The position numbers were made by a program, and so were the translations under genes. The notes beneath the pieces are model-generated. The model did no database searches. It was not told where the DNA came from and saw only the letters and a list, made by a program, of their open reading frames with translations. A stretch of 64,000 bases of DNA, taken from positions 106,475 to 170,474 of the forward strand of contig NZ_LMUM01000004.1 of NCBI RefSeq assembly GCF_009765985.1. Direction: 5' to 3'. Source of the DNA: Acidobacterium sp. S8 (GTDB taxonomy: Bacteria; Acidobacteriota; Terriglobia; Terriglobales; Acidobacteriaceae). Numbering within the stretch: the first letter of the stretch is position 1; every line of letters begins with the position of its first letter. This document shows, piece by piece, positions 32,086 through 39,648 of the stretch.

Positions 32086-32113
32086 GAGACTATGGGACGA
32101 ACAAAAGGTTACA
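32086..32113 (-). promoter_or_regulatory. Putative ECF sigma promoter of the bufferin operon
   Basis: On the minus strand TGTAACC (32113-32107), 16 nt spacer, GTCTC (32090-32086). A GTAAC-type -35 and a GTC-containing -10 at this spacing are typical of ECF sigma promoters. Transcription would start about 70 nt before the bufA ATG. Confidence 0.5.
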
Positions 32114-32206
32114 GCATTTCATCCTGAATGCAACGGGAGACTGGAGAAATCCGCTGGGACGTTGGATTCATGATAAATACAGTGCTTTTTTATAGGATGA
32201 ACAGCC

Positions 32207-32644
32207 ATGAGTGAAGAGCAGAAACAGTCTTACGCGCACCATGCGCGACGTCAACCGGCGTTCCACTTTTTTCTGATTCCGGTACTCATTCTGAACTTTA
32301 TTTTCGCGACTGTCTACGACGTGCGCCATCCGAGTCTTACAAGCACATGGATGGTGATTCTTGGCCTAGCCCTGCTTGTGCTGGCATTTCTCTCCCGCAT
32401 GAACGCTGTAAAGGTGCAGGACCGCGTCATTCGGCTGGAAGAGAGATTGCGCCTCTCATTATTGCTGCCTGGCAACATGCAGCCGCGCATACTGGAGTTA
32501 ACCGAGCGCCAGCTGATTGCGCTTCGCTTTGCTTCAGACGCAGAAATCCCCCGGCTTGTAGGAGAAACACTCCAGAATAACTTGGATTCGAAAGAGATAA
32601 AGAAGCGGATTCAGAACTGGCGTCCCGATCATTTCCGCATCTGA
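32207..32644 (+). CDS. DUF6526 family membrane protein
   Basis: 145 residues: a polar start 'EEQKQSYAHHARRQPAFHFFLIP', two membrane helices ('FHFFLIPVLILNFIFATVY' and 'TWMVILGLALLVLAFLSRMN'), then a cytoplasmic helical domain 'DRVIRLEERLRLSLLL' to 'RFASDAEIPRLVGE'. This matches the DUF6526 pattern. Function unknown. It is divergent from the bufferin operon (about 200 bp between starts) and convergent with the Uup-like gene, 3 bp between the stops. Confidence 0.8.
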   Translation: MSEEQKQSYAHHARRQPAFHFFLIPVLILNFIFATVYDVRHPSLTSTWMVILGLALLVLAFLSRMNAVKVQDRVIRLEERLRLSLLLPGNMQPRILELTERQLIALRFASDAEIPRLVGETLQNNLDSKEIKKRIQNWRPDHFRI

Positions 32645-32647
32645 AAA

Positions 32648-34438
32648 TCAGACTTGCTTGGCCTCAAGCTCTGCCCAGCGAGCATAGAGCGAATCCACCA
32701 GCGCACTGGCTTCTTCTGTCTGGGCAAGAGCCGCCTGCAGCCGAATCGAATCAATCGCAACCGTTGGATCTTCGAGAGCCGCCTTCTTGCGGGCGAGAGA
32801 TTCTTCAGCTTCCGCGATCCGCTGTTCGATCTCCGACCACTCGCGCGCTTCGAGATACGAGAGCTTTTTCTTTGATGGCGCTGAAACGGATTTTCCGGCG
32901 GTCTTTGCCGCCAGTTCCTTCTGCGGCTTGCGTGATGCCAGCCACGACTCCCACTGCAGATAATCGGCAAAGCGCTCGGCGCCACCCACGCCGTCGAGAC
33001 CCAGCACGACATTAGAAATGCGGTCGAGCATGTAGCGATCGTGCGTGACCAGCACCAATGCGCCGGGATATTCGAGCAGGCTTTCTTCCAGAATTTCGAG
33101 CGTCGCGATATCGAGGTCGTTGGTGGGCTCGTCGAGCAACAGAAGGTCCGCGGGCTGCAGCATGAGCTTCGCAATCAGTACCCGCGCTCTTTCACCGCCG
33201 CTTAGCCTGGAGACCGGCTGGTTCAATTGTTCGCCGGTAAAGAGAAAGCGAGACGCCCAGGATGCAACGTGAATCACGCGATCCTGATAGATGATGGAGT
33301 CGCCTTCGGGAGCAAGAGCGCGACGTAGCGTCAAAGTCTCATCCATCTGGCGATTCTGCTCGAAGTAGACAACCTTGAGCATGTTGGCGCGCTGAAGAGA
33401 GCCAGCATCTTCCTGCAACTCACCGCTGAGCAGACGCAGCAACGTCGTCTTGCCGCTTCCGTTGGGGCCAACCAGCCCGACGCGCATTCCCGCGGTGATG
33501 ACGAAATTCAGCTTATCGAAGAGCCTCTTGTTTCCGGCGGAGTAATCGAGATCTTCAAGCGAGACCAGTCGCTTGGTCTGACGGTCCGTTGCCGTAAAGT
33601 CGATCGCCGCGGAACGTGTCTGCAGGCGGCCGCCAAGCTCGGTCAACTCGCCGATCAACTCGTTAGCGCGATCAATACGTGCCTTGGATTTTGTAGTGCG
33701 CGCCTTGGGTCCGCGACGCAGCCATTCCTTTTCAATGCGGACACGATTTTCGAGAGCGTCCTGGCGGCGGGACTGCGCGGCGAGGAACTCCTGCTTCATT
33801 TCTAAAAACTCACTGTAATTGCCGCTCACGCGCAGCAGGCCGTCAGGATATGCGCGGTTCAGCTCGGCCATCTGCGTAGTAACATTCTCAAGAAAATAGC
33901 GGTCGTGGCTGATAACCACGCAAGCGAAGGGCGCCGATTCGAGAATACTTTCCAGCCATTCGATCCCGGCCAGATCAAGATGATTTGTCGGCTCGTCGAG
34001 CAGCAACACGTCGGGCTTCTGCACAAGCGCTTCTATGATGGCGAGACGCTTACGCCAGCCCCCTGAAAATGTAACTGCTTCGGTTTCAAAATCGGCAAAA
34101 CCTGCGCGTCCCAATGTTTCGCGGAGTCGGGCTTCCCACTCTGTTTCCGGAACTCCTGCGCGCTGCAACGCAGATTGAATGACTGTACGTACGGTGTCGC
34201 CTTCGGCGAATTCTGAATCCTGCGCTACGTAGCTCAGGCGTGTCAGCTTTCGCGCGGCCACCTCGCCGGAGTCGGGTTCGAGTTCGCCGGCAAGAATCTT
34301 CAGCAGTGTCGATTTTCCTGACCCGTTCGGACCGATGAGACCAATGCGGTCGCCTTCATCCACGGTGAAGGAAATGTCGCGAAAGAGAGAAGTCGCGCCG
34401 AATGCTTTCGAGATATCTTTTGCGTTGAGTATGAGCAA
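32648..34438 (-). CDS. ABC-F ATPase, Uup-like with C-terminal coiled coil
   Basis: About 596 residues with two ABC cassettes: Walker A 'GLIGPNGSGKST' and 'GLVGPNGSGKTT', signatures 'VTFSGGWRKRLAI' and 'SRLSGGERARVLI', Walker B 'DVLLLDEPTNHLDL' and 'DLLLLDEPTNDLDI'. There is a linker between them, and a C-terminal coiled-coil domain 'KKLSYLEAREWSEIEQRI' as in Uup. There are no membrane helices, so it is a ribosome- or DNA-associated ABC-F protein rather than a transporter. The frame stays open to 34525 through a family A repeat; I place the start at a TTG near 34438, just before 'LILNAKDISKAFG'. The start is uncertain. Confidence 0.9.
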   Translation of the reverse strand: MLILNAKDISKAFGATSLFRDISFTVDEGDRIGLIGPNGSGKSTLLKILAGELEPDSGEVAARKLTRLSYVAQDSEFAEGDTVRTVIQSALQRAGVPETEWEARLRETLGRAGFADFETEAVTFSGGWRKRLAIIEALVQKPDVLLLDEPTNHLDLAGIEWLESILESAPFACVVISHDRYFLENVTTQMAELNRAYPDGLLRVSGNYSEFLEMKQEFLAAQSRRQDALENRVRIEKEWLRRGPKARTTKSKARIDRANELIGELTELGGRLQTRSAAIDFTATDRQTKRLVSLEDLDYSAGNKRLFDKLNFVITAGMRVGLVGPNGSGKTTLLRLLSGELQEDAGSLQRANMLKVVYFEQNRQMDETLTLRRALAPEGDSIIYQDRVIHVASWASRFLFTGEQLNQPVSRLSGGERARVLIAKLMLQPADLLLLDEPTNDLDIATLEILEESLLEYPGALVLVTHDRYMLDRISNVVLGLDGVGGAERFADYLQWESWLASRKPQKELAAKTAGKSVSAPSKKKLSYLEAREWSEIEQRIAEAEESLARKKAALEDPTVAIDSIRLQAALAQTEEASALVDSLYARWAELEAKQV

Positions 34439-34463
34439 AGTGGCTTGATATTTTGACAATATT

Positions 34464-34492
34464 CCATCCCCCGCGCAGCGAAGGATGGGGCA
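34464..34492. repeat. Degenerate family A hairpin repeat
   Basis: TCCATCCCCCGCGCAGCG followed by AAGGATGGGGCAAC, in the gap between the two ABC-F genes. A 'CACGCTCAGAATGACGAG' remnant follows at about 34550-34567. Confidence 0.6.
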
Positions 34493-34580
34493 ACAAGGAT
34501 TTGACGCTAACTTGATTCTGAGCACGGTGAAGAAACTGCTTCCACTTCACCACGCTCAGAATGACGAGCTACTTTAGAAG

Positions 34581-36188
34581 TTACTTTGCTGCTGCGGCAG
34601 CGGCCATGTATTCCTCGTAGGGGCCTTTGAAGTCTTCGATCTTCCCATCTTCAAAGTGCCAGATGCGTGTCCCCACTTCTTCGATCAAATCCTGATCATG
34701 CGTGACCAGTAATACGGTGCCCTCGTAGCGCTGCAGCGCGATATTCAGCGCGTTGATCGATTCGAGATCGAGGTGGTTCGTCGGCTCATCAAAGATGAGG
34801 ATGTTCGGCTTCTGCAGCATCAGCTTGCAGAATAGAAGACGTGCCGCTTCGCCGCCCGAAAGAGCTGCAGTTGGCTTCAATCCTTCCTCGCCGCGGAAGA
34901 GCATCTGCCCGAGGATGCCGCGAATGTCTTCGGTCGTGGCCTTCGGATCGAACTGGTGCAGCCACTCGTTGACCGTCATGCCATGCTGGATGACTCCCGC
35001 GTGATCCTGCGGAAAGTAGCCGATCTGCGCTTCGTGTCCCCACTTCACAGTGCCTGCATCAAGATCGAAATCCTTTTCTGCGAGGTCCCGATCGTTCGCA
35101 AGCAGGGACTTGAGCATCGTCGTCTTGCCCTGGCCGTTGCGCCCGATAAGGCAGACCTTCTCGCCGCGCATGATCGATCCGGCAAAGCCGTCGATAACAA
35201 CCTGATCGCCATACGTCTTGCGAATGCCTTCGACCTCGAGCGTGTGCTTGCCTGAGGGGCGCACCTGATCGAAACGGATGAACGGACGTTGAATGTTGGA
35301 ACGCGCGAGGTCGTTCGTTTGCAGCCGCTCGACTTCTTTCTTGCGGCTGGTCACCTGGCTGGAACGTGTACCGGCAGAGAAGCGCGCGATGAACTCATTC
35401 AGCTGCGCAATTTTCTTTTCGCGCTGCTCGTTCTGCGCCTCCAGGCGTGAGCGTACCTGCGTCTTGGCCAGCACCATCTCGTCGTATCCACCGGTATAGG
35501 TGATGATCGTTTGATAATCGATATCCGCTGTGTGCGTGCAGACGCTGTTGAGGAAGTGGCGATCGTGCGAGATCGTGATCAGCGTGCCTTCAAAGCGCAG
35601 CAGAAATTCCTGCAGCCAGTGAATCGAATCGAGATCAAGGTGGTTCGTGGGCTCGTCGAGCAGCAGTGCCTGCGGATTGCCGAAGAGTGCCTGGGCCAGC
35701 AGCACGCGAACTTTCTGTCCGCCCTGCAGTTCGCTCATCTTGCGCTCGTGCAGTTCATCGGGGATGTCGAGCCCCTGCAAAAGGATCGCCGCATCGCTCT
35801 CGGCGGTATAACCGTCTTCTTCGCCGACAACACCTTCGAGCTCGCCGAGGCGCATGCCGTCATCGTCGGTCAACTCTGCTTTCGAGTAGATCGCGGAGCG
35901 CTCTTCCATTGCCGCCCACAGAGCTTTATTGCCCATGATGACCGTGTCGATAACGCGATAAGCATCGAAGGCATACTGGTCCTGGCGCAGTACTCCCAGC
36001 TTTTTCGGGCGTACAACCGAACCCTTCTGAGCATCCAGCTCGCCGGTAAGAACCTTCATGAAAGTCGATTTGCCCGCGCCGTTGGGCCCGGTGAGACCGT
36101 AACGACGGCCCGATGTGAATGTAACGGATACTTCCTCAAAGAGGACCTTCGATCCGTACCGCATGCTTACATTGCTGACTGAAATCAT
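34581..36188 (-). CDS. ABC-F ATPase, YbiT-like
   Basis: 535 residues, two ABC cassettes: Walker A 'GLTGPNGAGKST' and 'CLIGRNGQGKTT', signatures 'SELQGGQKVRVLLAQ' and 'AALSGGEAARLLFC', Walker B 'QALLLDEPTNHLDL' and 'NILIFDEPTNHLDL'. It has the long inter-domain linker with 'QLNEFIARFSAGTRSSQVTSR' seen in YbiT-type proteins, and no membrane segments. ABC-F proteins act on ribosomes during stalled or difficult translation. It is adjacent to the Uup-like paralogue but separated by a repeat, so co-transcription is uncertain. Confidence 0.92.
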   Translation of the reverse strand: MISVSNVSMRYGSKVLFEEVSVTFTSGRRYGLTGPNGAGKSTFMKVLTGELDAQKGSVVRPKKLGVLRQDQYAFDAYRVIDTVIMGNKALWAAMEERSAIYSKAELTDDDGMRLGELEGVVGEEDGYTAESDAAILLQGLDIPDELHERKMSELQGGQKVRVLLAQALFGNPQALLLDEPTNHLDLDSIHWLQEFLLRFEGTLITISHDRHFLNSVCTHTADIDYQTIITYTGGYDEMVLAKTQVRSRLEAQNEQREKKIAQLNEFIARFSAGTRSSQVTSRKKEVERLQTNDLARSNIQRPFIRFDQVRPSGKHTLEVEGIRKTYGDQVVIDGFAGSIMRGEKVCLIGRNGQGKTTMLKSLLANDRDLAEKDFDLDAGTVKWGHEAQIGYFPQDHAGVIQHGMTVNEWLHQFDPKATTEDIRGILGQMLFRGEEGLKPTAALSGGEAARLLFCKLMLQKPNILIFDEPTNHLDLESINALNIALQRYEGTVLLVTHDQDLIEEVGTRIWHFEDGKIEDFKGPYEEYMAAAAAAK

Positions 36189-36354
36189 TGCCTGTCCTGT
36201 TGCTTAGACAGTGAACGCAATTCTCGCGACGAGCCTTTATGGCTGTTGCGTCCTCTGTGCTGAAATTTTCGAAATGATGGAGCGCCGTTGCGATGAACCT
36301 CAGGAAATGAGGCTAAAACCGCGACCCCATGTCACCGCCGTCTCTTCTATTTTA

Positions 36355-38241
36355 CTAGAAAAAGTGCGAAATCAATACGTTGGTTGCCAATGCGGCTATG
36401 TAGGCCAGTACGCTCATGTATGCAAACTGCAGGGCGGGCCATCTCCAGCTGTTTGTCTCGCGTTTCACAATCGCCAGCGTCGAGGTGCACTGCATGGCAA
36501 AAGCGAAGAAAACAACCAGCGCCATCGCGCCCCCAAGCGTCAGGTCGTGGCGCAGCGCAGCCTGCAGGCTGAGCGATTGCGTCGCCGGATCGGCCCCATA
36601 GAGCGTGCCTAGCGTGCCTACGATGACTTCCCGCGCGATGACCGAACTGAGAAGTCCTATACCGATCTTCCAGTTGAAGCCCAGGGGCTTGATAATCGGC
36701 TCAATCCATTGGCCCACATGGCCGATAATGCTCTGCGGCAAATCCGCATGGAAAGGAATATGGCTCAAAACCCACAGCACCAGCGTGACACAAAGGATGA
36801 CAGTGCCGGCCTGCTTTACAAACACTTTGCCACGGTCGATCAGCCGCAGGCTCAGCGAGCGCACTGTCGGTACGCGATACTGCGGCAGCTCCAGAATGAA
36901 AGGTGCCGACGACGCTTTAAGGATGGAAGATTTCAGCAGGCGAGCCGTAGCCAGCGCCGCCAGAAATCCGAGGACGTAAAGACTGAGCATCACGGCAGCC
37001 TGCAATCCGAAAAAGCTTCCGAGCAAGGGCTTGTTAGGGATAAACGCCGCAATCATCAGCATGTAAATCGGCAGCCGGGCCGAACACGTCATGAACGGCG
37101 CCACCAGAATGGTCGCAAAACGGTCGCGTTTATTCTCAATCGTCCGCGTGGCCATAATGGCTGGCACGGCGCAGGCGTAAGCGGAGAGCAGTGGAATGAA
37201 TGCCTTGCCGTTGAGGCCAATCGCCCGCATGACGCGGTCAGCGATGAGAGCGGCACGGGCAAGATATCCGGAATCTTCAAGAACTCCGACAAACAGAAAA
37301 AGCAGCAATATCTGGGGCAGAAAAACCAGAACGGACGAAACGCCCTTCCATACGCCGTCAATCAGGAGCGATTCGAGCCAACCGTTTCCAAGGAGAAGGC
37401 CAACTTTACTGCCTGCGCCCGTCAGCACCGTCTGAAAGGCATTGCTGACGGGCAGGCCCACAGAAAATACGATCTGGAAAACACCGAAGACAACAGCGAG
37501 AAATAGCAGCGGTCCGGTGATGCGTCCCAACAGCACTGAATCAATCTTGCGCGTCCATTCAGACGAAAGCGGAGCTTTGTACTTTGTCCGCGTGCTGATA
37601 CCGGTGGCCCACTGCCGGTAGGAGCGCGGATTACCCATCACGGGCAGCTCCAAACGCGGCTTGACCGTTACCGGTTCGCTTTTCTTATCGAGAAAATGCC
37701 GGATGGAGTCCAGCCCCGTACCGCGAGCGGCGCTGATCTTTGCTACCGGAACACCCAGTTCCCGGGCCAGCGCCAGCGTGTCTACCTCGCCGCCGCGTGT
37801 TTCCATTAGGTCGCTCATATTGAGCAGAACCAGCGTAGGCAGGCCCAGCGCAAGAATGGGAGCGGCCAGCATCAACTGTCGTTGCAGGTGCAGGGAATCG
37901 AGGACCAGCAGCACGGCATCAGGTACCGGCGCGCCTGGCATGCGGCCGTGAAGTACATCCACCGCCACGCGAGCATCTTCTGAGCTGGTGTTAAGACTGT
38001 AGATTCCCGGCAGATCGATCAGTGTCAGATCGCCGCGTCCTACGCCGCTGAGCTTTCCATAGTGTTGCTCGACGGTAACGCCGGGATAGTTTGCAACCTT
38101 CTGGCGAAGGCCGGTGAGGCGGTTGAAGAGCGTGGATTTGCCGGAATTCGGCGGTCCAACAAGGGCGACTGTCTGGATCTTCCCGGCGACCCGGGGTGTG
38201 GGTGCGATCTCGATCGTTGCAGTTGCGCAGCAGTCGCTCAC
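36355..38241 (-). CDS. feoB: Ferrous iron transporter B
   Basis: 628 residues. The N-terminal G domain has G1 'GPPNSGKST', G3 'LIDLPGIYSL' and G4 'LLNMSDLME' (NxxD). The membrane part has two FeoB gate regions, including 'LPIYMLMIAAFIP' after 'MTCSA' and 'VIAREVIVGTLGTLYG'. It starts with Cys pair 'SDCCATATI'. FeoB drives GTP-dependent Fe2+ uptake across the inner membrane. The feoA stop overlaps its ATG by 4 bp. No feoC is present. The 166-bp gap upstream of the YbiT gene contains nothing I recognise. Confidence 0.96.
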   Translation of the reverse strand: MSDCCATATIEIAPTPRVAGKIQTVALVGPPNSGKSTLFNRLTGLRQKVANYPGVTVEQHYGKLSGVGRGDLTLIDLPGIYSLNTSSEDARVAVDVLHGRMPGAPVPDAVLLVLDSLHLQRQLMLAAPILALGLPTLVLLNMSDLMETRGGEVDTLALARELGVPVAKISAARGTGLDSIRHFLDKKSEPVTVKPRLELPVMGNPRSYRQWATGISTRTKYKAPLSSEWTRKIDSVLLGRITGPLLFLAVVFGVFQIVFSVGLPVSNAFQTVLTGAGSKVGLLLGNGWLESLLIDGVWKGVSSVLVFLPQILLLFLFVGVLEDSGYLARAALIADRVMRAIGLNGKAFIPLLSAYACAVPAIMATRTIENKRDRFATILVAPFMTCSARLPIYMLMIAAFIPNKPLLGSFFGLQAAVMLSLYVLGFLAALATARLLKSSILKASSAPFILELPQYRVPTVRSLSLRLIDRGKVFVKQAGTVILCVTLVLWVLSHIPFHADLPQSIIGHVGQWIEPIIKPLGFNWKIGIGLLSSVIAREVIVGTLGTLYGADPATQSLSLQAALRHDLTLGGAMALVVFFAFAMQCTSTLAIVKRETNSWRWPALQFAYMSVLAYIAALATNVLISHFF

Positions 38242-38552
38242 CGTGAACCTTCCTCAAACTCCCGCACGGAAATCCACCGTGCCGTTTCACGCCGTAGCGC
38301 CACTTCCATGCCGTCTACTGCGTATACCGTCGGGTCGCCAGTTGGGGCGCGTCGAACGGCCAGGACCAGCGCTTCCGGAGTGAAACCCATGTGCATCAAA
38401 TGATGCTGGACCTCATCGGGAAGCTTCAGCTCTTCAACAGTTGCCGTGTGCCCGATCTTCAGTTCACTTAACGCCTTCAAACTCACACTCTTCCAGCGGC
38501 AACCTGCCGAATCCGTGAATATTCCAATCCTTATCTCTTCATCATAACTCAA
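38238..38552 (-). CDS. feoA: Ferrous iron transport protein A
   Basis: 104 residues with an SH3-like FeoA domain: 'VSLKALSELKIGHTATVEELKLPDEVQHHLMHMGFTPEALVLAVRRAPTGDPTVYAVDGMEVALRRETARWISV'. A 20-residue N-terminal extension precedes the domain. FeoA assists FeoB. The two genes overlap by ATGA. Confidence 0.92.
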   Translation of the reverse strand: MSYDEEIRIGIFTDSAGCRWKSVSLKALSELKIGHTATVEELKLPDEVQHHLMHMGFTPEALVLAVRRAPTGDPTVYAVDGMEVALRRETARWISVREFEEGSR

Positions 38553-38619
38553 ACTGCGACCTATTTAATCCTAGTTTATTTTGACGCTGGTTATCCGGAT
38601 ACGTCGATACAATGCCGGC

Positions 38620-38925
38620 ATGAGATACGACGAATTTAGCGCTTCTTTAAAAGAGGATGAGCCGGCGCCAGACCTTCCTCCGCTTTTGCAGGCTTTATGG
38701 TGGGACGCGAAAGGGAACTGGGGACAGGCTCATGAAATCGCGCAAGAGATCGATTCACGAGACGCCGCCTGGGTTCATGCCTACCTGCATCGCAAAGAGG
38801 GCGATACGGCAAATGCCCAATATTGGTATAGCCTCGGCGGAGGCAAACTTTGCCAATCAGAAGTCGAGGTGGAGTGGCGGGAAATCGTCGAATCTCTTCT
38901 GGGAGAAGAATCGATCCCTGGTTGA
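38620..38925 (+). CDS. Conserved hypothetical protein, small helical
   Basis: 101 residues from the ATG at 38620. 'LPPLLQALWWDAKGNWGQAHEIAQEIDSRDAAWVHAYLHRKEGDTANAQYWYSLGG' looks like a short TPR-like helical protein, found alone in soil bacteria. It has no signal peptide or membrane helix. Function unknown. It is divergent from feoA and 71 bp upstream of the cupin gene on the same strand. Confidence 0.75.
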   Translation: MRYDEFSASLKEDEPAPDLPPLLQALWWDAKGNWGQAHEIAQEIDSRDAAWVHAYLHRKEGDTANAQYWYSLGGGKLCQSEVEVEWREIVESLLGEESIPG

Positions 38926-38996
38926 TTTTTGATATTTTTAAATCGATCTGCCGGGACTACAATCCATAAAACATTGCCTGATTCCAGAATAGATCT

Positions 38997-39482
38997 ATGA
39001 ACGAAAACGTGTTAGACAAGTCGGGCATCAGTGTGCTGGAGAGAGGTCAGGGAGAAAGTTTCTGGCTGATGGGCGACTTCTACGCCATCAAGACCACCTC
39101 GGCACAGACGGGCGGCGCTTACTCCATCGTCGAAATAGAATCTTTTCCCGGCAACGGTCCGCCGATGCACATCCACCGCCGCGAAGATGAGTGTTTCTAC
39201 GTGGTCGAGGGAGCATTTTCTGTCATTGTGGGCGATCGAATCTATGACGTCGCCGATGGCGATTACGTTCGTGTCCCGCGAGACACGCCGCACACATACA
39301 AAAATGTTGGAGCGGTTCCGGGCAGAATTCTCGTCGTTCTGACGCCTGGCGGATTGGAACGGATGTGGGCCGGTCTTGGCCAGCCGGGCCGGTTGAACGA
39401 AAAACCGAGGATCGAAGACGACACCGTATTGCCTCGCCTGCTGACGCTCGCTCCCGATTTCGGTCTCGAAATCTGCACTTAA
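38997..39482 (+). CDS. Cupin-domain protein
   Basis: 161 residues with one cupin barrel. Motif 1 is 'PPMHIHRREDECFYVVEG' (HxH...E) and motif 2 'VPRDTPHTYKNVG' supplies the third histidine, so a metal site is intact. The fold resembles quercetinase-like or polyketide-associated single cupins. The substrate is unknown. It stands between the small hypothetical gene and the ADOP permease; no strong link to either is visible. Confidence 0.88.
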   Translation: MNENVLDKSGISVLERGQGESFWLMGDFYAIKTTSAQTGGAYSIVEIESFPGNGPPMHIHRREDECFYVVEGAFSVIVGDRIYDVADGDYVRVPRDTPHTYKNVGAVPGRILVVLTPGGLERMWAGLGQPGRLNEKPRIEDDTVLPRLLTLAPDFGLEICT

Positions 39483-39648
39483 TTGCGCTCAAAACAGCAC
39501 AAAAGACGTTCAATTCCGGACATACGTGCACTGATTTTGGACACTTTCCATCCGAGCCATAGAACACGCCGCCCTGATTACAAAAGACTTAACCTCTCTG
39601 GCATTTGCCTAATCGGATGCTGCGACTACTATGGCAGGATCATCCACC

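Noticed and set aside
38581..38616. Sigma-70 promoter (TTGACG ... TACAAT) before the small hypothetical gene
   Set aside because: The spacer is 21 nt, too long for a normal promoter.
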